64,000 nucleotides of DNA from Lysobacter capsici (GTDB lineage Bacteria; Pseudomonadota; Gammaproteobacteria; Xanthomonadales; Xanthomonadaceae): contig NZ_CP076103.1 of the NCBI RefSeq assembly GCF_018732085.1, positions 2,976,001 to 3,040,000 on the forward strand, given 5' to 3'. Shown here in pieces: positions 10,401 through 18,171 of this stretch. The notes under the pieces were generated by a model. That model was not told where the DNA came from. It saw only the letters and a program-made list of their open reading frames with translations, and ran no database searches. The position numbers and the translations under genes are program-made. The first letter of the stretch is position 1. Every line of letters begins with the position of its first letter.

Positions 10401-10696
10401 TGTCGGCGCGTGATGCGATCTATGAGGCGTCGATGTTGCGGTTCAGGCCCATTCTTATGACGACGCTCGCCGCCGCCTTGGGCGCTCTGCCGCTTGCGGT
10501 TGGATTCGGCGAAGGCGCCGAACTGCGCCAGCCCCTGGGCGTGGCGATCATCGGCGGGTTGATGGCCAGCCAGGTGCTGACCCTGCTGACCACGCCGGTG
10601 GTCTATTACTACCTCGACCGGCTGCGCCGGCCCGGTCGCAACGAAGCCTCGCTGTCGCGCCTGGGCGACGACGGCCTGCACGCGCAAGGCGCTTAG
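7490..10696 (+). CDS. mdtC: RND efflux transporter, MdtC-like
   Basis: The second RND subunit of the pump, 1068 residues. It has the same architecture as the preceding protein: first helix, GASPETM and PLERR motifs, TM4 VVDDAIVVLEN with two aspartates, and TM10 GIVKKNAILIID. It is about 40 residues longer than typical MdtC. The extra length lies in a Ser/Thr/Gln/Ala-rich stretch at about residues 764-810, inside the second periplasmic porter region just before the MVPLSAI strand. The start overlaps the mdtB stop by ATGA, and the stop lies 8 bases before the outer-membrane gene. Confidence 0.95.
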   Translation: MNLSAPFVRRPIGTVLLTIGLALSGIAAFFNLPVSPLPQVDFPTVSVSANLPGASPETMASNVATPLERRLGTIADVTEMTSQSSTGQARVTLQFDLGRSIDGAARDVMAAINAARGDLPATLKSNPTYRKVNPADAPIMIVAMTSKSRTPGQIYEAATNIVQQTLAQVEGVGDVEIGGGSLPAVRVEIVPYALSRYGIGLEDIRAAISAANANRPKGVVENGDRAFQIYTNDNGQTAADFRDLVVAWRDAAPVRLRDVARVIDSVEDVHTLGLFNGESAVVAVISRQPGANIIRTVDGVRAALPVLRKQLPADIELSIASDRTNTIRASLEEVAATLVIALILVILVVSVFLRSWRATVVPAVAVTVSILGAVAVMYLLGFSLNNLSLMALTIATGFVVDDAIVVLENTSRHLEQGMDRFEAALLGAREVGFTVVSISLSLVAVFIPLLFMGGIVGRLFREFAVTLSAAVLISLVVSLTTTPMMCAYLLRPHSQKKPPGRIGAFFDRQFDRAHRAYGASLRWALDHAALMLATLVLVVGLNAYLFVAIPKGFFPEQDTGQLNGGLRADQSISFQAMQGKLKEIVDVVRKDPAVATVVGFTGGSRAGGGFVFVTLKPKSGRKDSSEQVIARLRPQLMRIAGATLFLNPVQDVRLGGRQSNASYQYTLKADSSDALRIWADKLAAAMKQQPELTDIDSDTQAHGVESYVQIDRATASRLGITPADIDNVLYDAFGQRQVSTIYKNLNQYHVIQEVDPAYARDPSALNDVYVPANNATPTSTGVQAQSGSTASPVRNASQGSALTQSARQMVPLSAIAKFSDAAAATSINHQDAQLATTISFNLAPGSSLSDAQDAIARAQAQIGMPANVHGSFQGTAKAFQDTTKSQPILILAAIVAIYIVLGILYESMIHPITVLSTLPSAGIGAVLALMLLRMEFSVIALIGLVLLIGIVKKNAILIIDFALESERARGLSARDAIYEASMLRFRPILMTTLAAALGALPLAVGFGEGAELRQPLGVAIIGGLMASQVLTLLTTPVVYYYLDRLRRPGRNEASLSRLGDDGLHAQGA

Positions 10697-10704
10697 GAGA
10701 TCGG

Positions 10705-12129
10705 ATGCGCGCTCATGGTGTGCTAGTCGCGTTGGTGGCCACGGTGGTGAGCGGTTGCGCCGCCGGCCCGGACTATGTTCGGCCGAGCCTGGCTGTGCCG
10801 ACCGAATACAAGGAGGCTCGAGGCGAACCGGTCAAGGACTGGAATCCCGCGGTGCCCGCCGACGCGGCCGATCGCGGCGCGTGGTGGTCGGTATTCCACG
10901 ATCCGGCGTTGGACGGATTGATGGCGCAGGTCGAGGTGTCGAACCAGAACCTCGCCGCGGCCGAAGCCGCGTATCGGCAGGCGAGGGCGCTGGTGCGCGA
11001 GCAGCGCGCGGCCTTGTTTCCGAGCGTGAGCCTGGACGGTTCGGGCACTCGCGCGCGCAGTGCCGGCAGCAGCGGTTCGAGCGTCGGCCAGACCTATCGC
11101 TACGACATCGGCGCGAGTTGGGAACCCGATGTATGGGGCCGTATCCGGCGCAATGTCGAAGGCGCACGCGCGCAGGCCGATGCCAGCGCGGCGGATCTGG
11201 CTTCGGCGCGCTTGGCCGCGCAAGGCGAGTTGGCGGCGAACTATTTCCAGTTGCGCGAAACCGATATCGAAACCGGGCTGTTGCAGTCGACCGTCGCGGC
11301 GTATCAGCGCGCCTTGACCATCACCGGCAATCGCTACGCCGCCGCGATCGCGGCCAAGAGCGACGTGCTGCAGGCGCAGACCCAGTTGGCCAATGCACAG
11401 GCCAGCCTGGCGAACCTGACCCAGCAACGCGCGCAACTGGAACACGCGATCGCGGTGCTGGTCGGAAAGACGCCGGCCGATTTCGCCCTCGCGCCCGATC
11501 CGGGCTGGCGCGCGCAGGTGCCCGAGCTGCCGCCGGGCGTGGCCTCGGAACTGCTGCAGCGCCGTCCCGACATCGCCGCGGCCGAACGCCGCGTGGCCGC
11601 GGCCAACGCCGAAGTCGGCGCGGCCCAGGCCGCGTTCTTTCCGAGCTTCACCTTGAGTGCTTCGCGTGGTGGCGGCGCCTCGCAGATCGGACGTTTGTTC
11701 GACGCGCCGTCGAGCCTGTGGTCGCTCGGCGTGGCCCTGGCCCAGACTTTGTTCGACGCGGGCGCACGCCGCGCCACCCGCGACGCGGCGCGAGCCGGCT
11801 ACGACCAGACCGTGGCCCAGTACCGGCAGACCGCCTTGACCGCGTTCCAGGACGTCGAGGATCAACTGGTCGCCACCCGCGTGCTGGTCGAACGCGCCGG
11901 CTTCTACGCGCAGGCGTCGCAATCGGCCGACGAAGCCGAGCGTATCGCCTTGAACCGCTACAAGAGCGGGCTAGTCGCCTACACCGACGTGGTGGTCGCG
12001 CAGACCGCCGCGCTGTCGGCGCGGCAGTCGCTGGCCCAGGCCACCCGCGATCGACAGACCACCGCGGTCGCGTTGATCCAGGCGTTGGGTGGCGGTTGGC
12101 ATGCGGGGCAGGGCGAAGCCAATCCCTAA
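10705..12129 (+). CDS. Outer-membrane efflux lipoprotein (NodT/OprM family)
   Basis: The outer-membrane channel of the pump, 474 residues. The N-terminus is a lipoprotein signal with lipobox VSGC (Cys18), followed by AAGPDYVRP, typical of NodT-family factors. The body has two repeats of the outer-membrane efflux domain. Each includes long Ala/Gln-rich helices, and the turns carry LRETD in the first half and the LLQRRPDIAAAERR motif (about residues 285-300) in the second. An AGG-containing ribosome site lies within the short gap after mdtC, so it is part of the same transcript. Having the channel in the operon makes this a complete tripartite pump. Confidence 0.95.
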   Translation: MRAHGVLVALVATVVSGCAAGPDYVRPSLAVPTEYKEARGEPVKDWNPAVPADAADRGAWWSVFHDPALDGLMAQVEVSNQNLAAAEAAYRQARALVREQRAALFPSVSLDGSGTRARSAGSSGSSVGQTYRYDIGASWEPDVWGRIRRNVEGARAQADASAADLASARLAAQGELAANYFQLRETDIETGLLQSTVAAYQRALTITGNRYAAAIAAKSDVLQAQTQLANAQASLANLTQQRAQLEHAIAVLVGKTPADFALAPDPGWRAQVPELPPGVASELLQRRPDIAAAERRVAAANAEVGAAQAAFFPSFTLSASRGGGASQIGRLFDAPSSLWSLGVALAQTLFDAGARRATRDAARAGYDQTVAQYRQTALTAFQDVEDQLVATRVLVERAGFYAQASQSADEAERIALNRYKSGLVAYTDVVVAQTAALSARQSLAQATRDRQTTAVALIQALGGGWHAGQGEANP

Positions 12130-12346
12130 AGCGTTGCCGAGCCATCGCGCAGTGGGTCACCGGCCCGCTTCGGCTTGCGAGACGCCTGCGAGCCACCTTC
12201 ATCGCCAACGCCGCCGTGTATCCGCGGGGCGTATCGCGATCCGCGTGCCGTGGATGAGCGTGGTGCTGATCGATCCCGGTGGGGTCGGTATGCGGCGTCA
12301 GGCGTGCGGTGCGCCATTACCGCGCTGAATTGGCGATCGAGATCGA

Positions 12347-12655
12347 TTACCTGGGCATTTCGGCTTTGTCTCGAGGTGCCGCCGCCACTTCGTCGACAGG
12401 ACAGATCGTCTTCAACGGCAGGCCATCCTTGAGACTGAAATATTCCTTGCAGTGCGAATCGTCGTATTCGGTCCAGCGCATGCCGATGTCGCTTGCCGCG
12501 ATCAGTTCGAAAGCCGAAGTGACGCCGTCAAGATTCCAATCCATCTGCGACCAGGCATAGCCATGTCGAAGGCCGCTAGAGATACGGATCACGCCGTACC
12601 CGACCAACACCATCGACACGATCAGCGCTGAAAGCTGCAATCCCTTGAGGCCCAT
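12347..12655 (-). CDS. Small membrane-anchored protein with one EF-hand loop
   Basis: 102 residues. An N-terminal hydrophobic helix (about residues 5-25) is either a signal anchor or a signal peptide. It is followed by one perfect 12-residue EF-hand calcium loop at residues 39-50, with D39, N41, D43, G44, S47 and E50 at ligand positions 1, 3, 5, 6, 9 and 12. Downstream is a short region with a Cys pair (in SHCKEY and KTICPV) that could form a disulphide outside the cytoplasm. Only one EF-hand is present, so it may dimerise or act like a dockerin-type module. It lies between the efflux operon and the M23 gene on the opposite strand. Confidence 0.7.
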   Translation of the reverse strand: MGLKGLQLSALIVSMVLVGYGVIRISSGLRHGYAWSQMDWNLDGVTSAFELIAASDIGMRWTEYDDSHCKEYFSLKDGLPLKTICPVDEVAAAPRDKAEMPR

Positions 12656-12875
12656 GGATTTTGTACGTCCTGCACGGATGGGATGATGGCTTCGATTTTA
12701 GCAGTCAAGCGACTGCGCCGCTTTCAGGCACGAACCGGCTGAACGCACACTCCGCGGCGGCGGCGGGCAGGCGATCGAGATGACAAATGGCATGGGACGG
12801 CGTTGCGCGCCTCACTGAAGCTGCCTCGCACGGTCTTTGTCCCTCTGTCTGGTTTCATAATCAGGATCATCCCGC

Positions 12876-14036
12876 ATGCTGCGTCCGCTCGCGCTGGCCG
12901 TTTCGCTGTACTTGTTGGCGGTCGCCGCGCCGGCCCACGCGGCCGCGCCGGTCGATAGCTTCGACATGAGCGTGACGCAGGCGCCGATACCGGTGCGGGT
13001 CGAGGGCCGGCAGCGATTGGTCTACGAAGTGCACCTGAGCAACTTCGGTCAGTCCGAATGGGCCTTGGCCGAGCTTCGCGCGATCGATGCCGCCACCGGC
13101 GCGAGCGTGGCGGCCTGGAGCGGCGGCGAACTGGCCGCGCGTACCCAGGTGATCGGCCGCGCTGCGGCGCCGACCGCTTCGGTCAAGCCCGGCGAACGCG
13201 CGGTGGTGTATCTGGAATTCGAGGCGACGCAGGCGTTGCCCAAGCGGCTGCGGCATCAACTCAGCTTCGCCGCGCTCGATGCCGCCGCGGGCAAGAGCGC
13301 CGTGTCGGCATCGGCGACGCAGACGGTCGTAGGCGCCGAACTCGACGTCGGCGCCGCCGCGTCGTTGCAACTCGCGCCGCCGCTGCGCGGCGGGCCGTGG
13401 GTCGCGATCTACGCGCCACAGTGGCCGCGCGGTCATCGCCGTGTGTTCTACACCTTGAACGGCCGCGCGCGTCTACCGGGCCGGCATGCGATCGATTGGG
13501 TGCGGGTCGATGCGGACGGACGGATCGCCAAGGGCGATGCCGATATCGCCGCCAACAGCCTGGGCTACGGCGCCGAAGTGCTGGCCGTGGCCGACGCGCG
13601 GGTCGCGGCGGTGCGCGACGGGCAGCCTGAGAGCGTCAAGGTCTCGGACAATCCGCGCCACGATTTCGATCAGGCCGCCGGCAACTACGTCGTGCTGGCG
13701 TTGGCCGACGGCCGCTATGCGACCTACGAGCATCTGCGTCCGGGCAGCATCAAGGTGCGCGAAGGCGACGCGGTGCGGGTCGGCCAGACCATCGGCGCGC
13801 TGGGTTTTACCGGTGATTCGACCGGGCCGCATCTGCATTTTCATCTTGCCGATGGGCGCACGCCGTTGGCGTCGGAAGGCGTGCCGTATGGGTTTGCCGG
13901 GTTTCGGTTGCTGGGGTATTACCCGCAGCTTGATCGGCTGGGGTCGAAGCCATGGCAGGCGTTGAGCGGCGAGGTTACGGCCGAGCGGGTCGATGAGTTG
14001 CCTGGGTCCAACAGCGTGGTGCAGTTTCCGCGTTGA
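12876..14036 (+). CDS. Secreted M23-family metallopeptidase
   Basis: 386 residues with a clear signal peptide ending near AHA-AAP (about residue 24). The N-terminal half is a beta-rich domain without a recognised name. The C-terminal half is an M23/LytM zinc endopeptidase domain of the kind that cuts peptidoglycan cross-bridges or other proteins. The HLHFHLADG motif (about residues 325-333) supplies the last zinc ligand. An HAID motif near residue 205 probably supplies the first two ligands, with shorter spacing than the classic HxxxD. The segment GDAVRVGQTIGALGFTGDST is the usual biotin-like loop. Lysobacter species secrete several such lytic enzymes. It stands alone. Confidence 0.85.
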   Translation: MLRPLALAVSLYLLAVAAPAHAAAPVDSFDMSVTQAPIPVRVEGRQRLVYEVHLSNFGQSEWALAELRAIDAATGASVAAWSGGELAARTQVIGRAAAPTASVKPGERAVVYLEFEATQALPKRLRHQLSFAALDAAAGKSAVSASATQTVVGAELDVGAAASLQLAPPLRGGPWVAIYAPQWPRGHRRVFYTLNGRARLPGRHAIDWVRVDADGRIAKGDADIAANSLGYGAEVLAVADARVAAVRDGQPESVKVSDNPRHDFDQAAGNYVVLALADGRYATYEHLRPGSIKVREGDAVRVGQTIGALGFTGDSTGPHLHFHLADGRTPLASEGVPYGFAGFRLLGYYPQLDRLGSKPWQALSGEVTAERVDELPGSNSVVQFPR

Positions 14037-14063
14037 GCGCGAACCGTGTTTCCCTCACCCCAA

Positions 14064-14156
14064 CCCCTCTCCCGCAAGCGGGAGAGGGGCTCAGAGCTCC
14101 CTTCCCCGCACGCGGGAGAGTGCCTGAAACTCCCTTCTCCCGCTTGCGGGAGAAGG
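14064..14156. repeat. Cluster of three related palindromes (possible bidirectional terminator)
   Basis: Three copies of a hairpin built on CTCCCGCxxGCGGGAG lie between two convergent genes. The first is perfect (CCCCTCTCCCGC / GCGGGAGAGGGG, 14064-14089). The middle one, around 14101-14120, is degenerate. The third is CCTTCTCCCGC / GCGGGAGAAGG at 14133-14156. This sequence type is repeated across Xanthomonadaceae genomes. Its place between convergent ends suggests transcript termination, although no T-run follows. Confidence 0.75.
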
Positions 14157-14205
14157 TGGCCCGAAGGGCCGGATCAGGGCGCGCGCGCCCCATCGGACGC
14201 CCCCC

Positions 14206-15222
14206 TCAATCCCGCCGCCGCCCGAACGCCGCATACGCCAGCACCGCGGTCAGCACGAACAGCCCGACCACCACGCTCCAGAACCCATGCGGGTTGTCCG
14301 ACAGCGGCACGCCGCCGACGTTCATGCCGAACAGGCCGGCGATCAGGTTGATCGGCAGCGCCAGCACGGTCACCACGGTCAGCACGAACAAGGTGCGGCC
14401 GGTCTGTTCGTTGACCAGCGCGGCCAGTTCTTCCTGGATCAGCTTGACCCGCTCGACCAGCGCGGCCGAATCGCCGATCGCGGTGGAGAATTCTTCGGCC
14501 GCCTGTTGCAGGTCCTGGATGTCGTCGCGATCGATCCAGTCCGGCGGACGGTTGAGCAGGCGGAACAGCGCGGTCGGTTCCGGCGCCAGCAGCCGTTGCA
14601 GGCGCACCAGCGAACGCCGCAGCGCGCCCAGTTGCTTGCGGTCGTCGGCGATGCGGTTGGCGAGCAGACGGTCCTCGATGCGATCGACCTGGACGGTGGA
14701 CTTGCGCAGGATGTCGCCGAGCACGCTGGCCTGATCGCGCAGCAGGTGGGCCAGCAGTTCGACCGGCGAGCGGAAGATCTGGCCGCTGCGCACCGCCGCG
14801 CGCAGTTGATCGACCGAGCGCAACGGCCGCAGGCGCGCGCTGACCAGCAGACGCGGGCCGATGCACAGGCTGGTGGTGCCGACCTCGGACGCGTCGAAGC
14901 TGGAGTCGAACAGCACGTCGTGGATGACCGCGATCAGCGCGCCATCGTCGAGCTCCAGCCGGGTCGAGCCGACCTCGCTGCGAAGGCTGTCGAAGAACGC
15001 GTCGGGCAGGTCGAGCGCGCGGTGCAGGTAGCGTTCGGCGCCGACGTTGGACAGCGAGAAGTGCAGCCACAGGAAGCCCGGGTTCGCGCCTTGCTGCGCC
15101 TGGGCCAGGAACGCGGCCACCGCGTCGGTGCTGATCGGCTGCGCCGGTTCGCCGGGGACGAAGCGATAGCCCCAGATCAGGCCGTCTTCGTTGGAGCCGT
15201 AGCTGGCGTCGGTGATGCGCAT
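14206..15222 (-). CDS. zntB: ZntB-like CorA-family zinc transporter
   Basis: 338 residues, a CorA-superfamily protein. The large N-terminal cytoplasmic domain is alpha/beta, followed by a long stalk helix (about residues 165-275) with many charged residues. Two C-terminal membrane helices flank the conserved GMN signature (LFGMNVGG, near residue 297). The GMN loop forms the pore mouth in the pentamer. In ZntB proteins the residues after it are usually less acidic than in CorA magnesium channels, and here GMNVGGVPL fits ZntB. ZntB proteins move Zn2+ across the inner membrane with protons. It is convergent with the M23 gene. Confidence 0.85.
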   Translation of the reverse strand: MRITDASYGSNEDGLIWGYRFVPGEPAQPISTDAVAAFLAQAQQGANPGFLWLHFSLSNVGAERYLHRALDLPDAFFDSLRSEVGSTRLELDDGALIAVIHDVLFDSSFDASEVGTTSLCIGPRLLVSARLRPLRSVDQLRAAVRSGQIFRSPVELLAHLLRDQASVLGDILRKSTVQVDRIEDRLLANRIADDRKQLGALRRSLVRLQRLLAPEPTALFRLLNRPPDWIDRDDIQDLQQAAEEFSTAIGDSAALVERVKLIQEELAALVNEQTGRTLFVLTVVTVLALPINLIAGLFGMNVGGVPLSDNPHGFWSVVVGLFVLTAVLAYAAFGRRRD

Positions 15223-15331
15223 TCGAAGGTTGCACCGTCAGGGCGGGGTGGCAGCGCATACGCTAGCTCAAAGGGCTTGCAAGTCCCATCGCTGCGTGAG
15301 CCTGCGCCATGGCCAGCCGCCGCGAGGCGAC

Positions 15332-16504
15332 TCAGGCCGGCGGCCGGCGGCGGGTGATCGCCAGCGCCAGCAGCCCGGCGACCATGCCCCAGAACACCGA
15401 ACCGATCTGGAACGCGCTCACGCCCGAGGCGGTGACCAGGAAGGTGATCAGCGCCGGTTCGCGTTCCTGCGGGTCGTGGACGGCGGCGGCCAGGCCGTTG
15501 CCGATGGTGGTCAGCAGGGCGATGCCGGCGATCGCCAGCACCAGTTCCTTCGGAAACGCGGCGAACAGCGCGGCGACGGTGGCGCCGAACAGGCCGGTCA
15601 GCAGGTAGAACCCGCCCGCCGCGACCGCGGCCACGTAACGCCGCCGGCTGTCCTCGTGGGCGTCGCTGCCCATGCAGATCGCCGCGGTGATCGCCGCCAG
15701 ATTCAGGGCGAACGCGCCGAACGGCGCCAGCACCAGGGTGACCAGCCCGGTCCAGCCGATCAGCGGCGACACCGGGGTGTCCTGGTAGCCGTGCGCGCGC
15801 AGGATCGCGATGCCGGGAATATTCTGCGAGGCCATGGTGACCACGAACAGCGGGATCGCTACCCCGATCACCGCCGCCAGCGAGAACTTCGGCGTGATCC
15901 AGATCGGCTGCGCCATGCTCAGCCGCACCTCGCCCAGGTGCAGCTGGCCCTGGACCGCGGCGATGGCCACGCCGATCGCCAAAGTGATGACCACCGCGTA
16001 GCGAGGACTCCAGCGCCGCGCCAGCAGCCAGCCGAGGAACATCGCGAACACCAGCGCGAACTGCGCCGGCATCGAGGTGAACACGTTCAAGCCGAAGCGC
16101 AGCAGCACCCCGGCGAGCATGCCCGAGGCCAGGCTGGTCGGCAGCCGGCTCAATGCGCGTTCGAGCCAGCCGCTGAAACCCAGCGCGGTGGTCAGCACCG
16201 CGCTGACCACGAACGCGCCGATGATTTCCGCCAGCGGCAGTCCGGCCGCGCCGGTGATCAGCATCGCCGCGCCCGGGGTCGACCAGGCGGTGACCACCGG
16301 CACCCGGTAGCGCAGCGACAAGCCGATGCAGGTCGCGCCCATGCCGAGCCCGAGCGCCCACATCCACGAGGCGATTTCCGCATCGTTGGCCCCCGACGCC
16401 TGCGCGGCGCTGAACACGATCGCCGCCGAACTGGTGAACCCGACCAGCACCGCGACGAAGCCGGCGATGACGGCGGACAGGGACAGATCGCGCAGCAGGC
16501 GCAT
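15332..16504 (-). CDS. benE: BenE-family benzoate/H+ symporter-like transporter
   Basis: 390 residues from the ATG at 16504, matching the usual BenE/YdcO length. An in-frame ATG at 16537 would add 11 residues; neither has a clear ribosome site. Around 11-12 hydrophobic helices fill the protein. The family segment TAWSTPGAAML lies near residue 85, with SQNIPGIAILRAHGY near residue 240. The family is named for benzoate uptake, but no aromatic-degradation genes are nearby, so the real substrate is unknown. It follows zntB on the same strand with about 110 bases between. Confidence 0.85.
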   Translation of the reverse strand: MRLLRDLSLSAVIAGFVAVLVGFTSSAAIVFSAAQASGANDAEIASWMWALGLGMGATCIGLSLRYRVPVVTAWSTPGAAMLITGAAGLPLAEIIGAFVVSAVLTTALGFSGWLERALSRLPTSLASGMLAGVLLRFGLNVFTSMPAQFALVFAMFLGWLLARRWSPRYAVVITLAIGVAIAAVQGQLHLGEVRLSMAQPIWITPKFSLAAVIGVAIPLFVVTMASQNIPGIAILRAHGYQDTPVSPLIGWTGLVTLVLAPFGAFALNLAAITAAICMGSDAHEDSRRRYVAAVAAGGFYLLTGLFGATVAALFAAFPKELVLAIAGIALLTTIGNGLAAAVHDPQEREPALITFLVTASGVSAFQIGSVFWGMVAGLLALAITRRRPPA

Positions 16505-16662
16505 GGTCGTAAGGCGTTGAGGGTGGAGCGCCATCATGCAGCAAACCCGCGCGGGCTGGCTTGTACGGGGTTGCGCTTTGGTGGTTGCGCAGCGAGTCGG
16601 GGACGCGGGCGGTCGCAGAGGCGATTCACCTGATCGCGATCCCGATCTTGATGCCGCCTGAA

Positions 16663-17319
16663 GTCTTTTGTGGGAGGGGCTTTAGCCCCGATGCTTTTGT
16701 CTCAGGCAAGGTGATTGCGTGACGACCTGATCGAAAAGCGTCGGGGCTGAAGCCCCTCCCACAAAAACCTCGCGACAGCGCGGTGATTTGGTCCCAGTGG
16801 ATTGTGTGGATTGTAGATTTCGTTCGATAGCAGATTGCAAGGCTCGCCACTCGGATCGCGACGCCGCCTGAGGTCTTTTGTGGGAGGGGCTTCAGCCCCG
16901 ATGCTCTTGTTTCAGACAAGGCGATTGCTTGGCGACCTGATCGAAAGGCATCGGGGCTGAAGCCCCTCCCACAAAGAACCTCGCGATAGCGCGGCGATTC
17001 GATCGCAGCGGATTGCAGATTTCGTTCGATAGGGGACTGCAAGGCTCGCCACTCGGATCGCGACGCCGCCTGAGGTCTTTTGTGGCAGGGGCTTGAGCCC
17101 CGATGCTCTTGTTTCAGGCAAGGTGATTGCATGACGGCCTGATCGAAAGGCGTCGGGGCTGAAGCCCCTACCACAACAAACCTCGCGATAGCGCGGCGAT
17201 TTGATCGCAGCGGATTTGTAGATGTCGTTCGATAGGGGAATGCAAGGCTCGCCACCCGGATCGCGAAGTGCTCGGAAGTCTTTTGTGGGAGGGGCTTCAG
17301 CCTCGACGCCTTTCGATCA
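16663..17319. repeat. Tandem array of REP-pair units (three full, one partial)
   Basis: Units start at about 16663, 16873, 17075 and 17277, so the period is 202-210 bases. Each full unit has a left arm (GTCTTTTGTGGGAGGGGCTT), a spacer with CAGGCAAGGTGATTGC-type sequence, and an inverted right arm (CGTCGGGGCTGAAGCCCC). A conserved non-palindromic tail of about 100 bases follows, with CCTCGCGATAGCGCGG and TTCGTTCGATAG. The last copy is cut short and its end supplies the stop codon of the neighbouring YdcF-like gene. The same palindrome family occurs at 2815-2915. Confidence 0.9.
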
Positions 17320-18159
17320 GGCCGCCGACAGCAAGAACAACCCATATTCCTTCAAGGTCTCGCCGCTGCGCCGCACCGCCTGCAGCGAAGGTCGCCACGC
17401 GGGACCGATGGCGACGCGCGGCTCCGGCGGCGACATCGGCAGCACTTGCAGCCCCTCGCGTTCGAACAGCCGCGTCGCTCTCGGCAGATGCATCGCCGAG
17501 GTGATCAACACCACCCGATGCCAGCCGCGCTGCCGTGCGATCGCCGCGCTGTTGCGGGCGTTGTCGCCAGTGCTGGTGCTGCGATCCTCCAGCACCATCG
17601 CCTGCTGCGGAACACCGAGCTTGCGCAGTGCCGCGGCCATGATCCGCGCCTCGCTGACCCCGCGCGTACGCGCCGCCGGTCCGCCGCTGAGCAGGATCGA
17701 AGCGGTGCGGTGCTCACGCCAGACCCGCGCCGCCAGCGCGACCCGATTGCCGGCCAGGGCCGGCGCATCCGCATCGCCCTGATCGAAGCGGCTGACCGGG
17801 CCGATCGCGCCGCCGAGCAGGACGATCGCGTCGGCTCTTGGCGTGTGCGACTGTGGCGATTGCAGTTGTGGCCGGTGCAACTGCGATGGGTGCAGCGATG
17901 ACGAGCGCGACTGCAACGGCTGCGACGACTGAGGCAGCGGCAGCGACGGACGCCGCCGAACCAACGAATCACGCAAGGCCTCCGACGCCACCGGCAGCGA
18001 CCACAGCAGGCCCCAGCCCAGTCCGATCGCGATCAAGCCAAACCCCAGGCCCAGTCGAGCGCCACGTCGCCATCGCCAGACCACCAGGCTGCCGAGTACC
18101 AACAGGCAGACGCTCGTATGCAGCGGATCGATCAGCCAACTCAGCACGGCGCCCGCCAC
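17317..18159 (-). CDS. YdcF/ElyC-like DUF218 membrane protein
   Basis: 280 residues. Two N-terminal hydrophobic helices (about residues 5-25 and 35-58) are followed by a Ser/Gln/Pro/Leu-rich low-complexity linker (about 75-105). The DUF218 domain follows, with the family motifs DAIVLLGG, STSTGDNARNS and VVLITSAMHLPRA. DUF218 proteins such as ElyC and SanA act at the envelope and affect cell-wall or polysaccharide assembly; the chemistry is unsettled. The linker is unusual for the family and is encoded by imperfect short DNA repeats. The gene is last in the polysaccharide operon, 12 bases after the glycosyltransferase. Its stop codon lies inside the last REP copy. Confidence 0.85.
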   Translation of the reverse strand: MAGAVLSWLIDPLHTSVCLLVLGSLVVWRWRRGARLGLGFGLIAIGLGWGLLWSLPVASEALRDSLVRRRPSLPLPQSSQPLQSRSSSLHPSQLHRPQLQSPQSHTPRADAIVLLGGAIGPVSRFDQGDADAPALAGNRVALAARVWREHRTASILLSGGPAARTRGVSEARIMAAALRKLGVPQQAMVLEDRSTSTGDNARNSAAIARQRGWHRVVLITSAMHLPRATRLFEREGLQVLPMSPPEPRVAIGPAWRPSLQAVRRSGETLKEYGLFLLSAA

Positions 18160-18171
18160 GACCCGCCGCGC

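Noticed and set aside
4236..10687. Two very long open frames on the minus strand across mdtB and mdtC
   Set aside because: They are antisense to clear RND genes. Their Arg/Gln/His/Asp-rich translations with no motif are the usual mirror of GC-rich coding DNA.
16663..17319. Regular spacing suggested a CRISPR array
   Set aside because: The units are about 205 bases and are conserved throughout, with no unique spacers or cas genes.
16626..17345. Open frame with repeating GLKPLPQKTSGG peptide across the REP array
   Set aside because: It is the translation of the palindromic repeats, with no ribosome site and no conservation expected at protein level.
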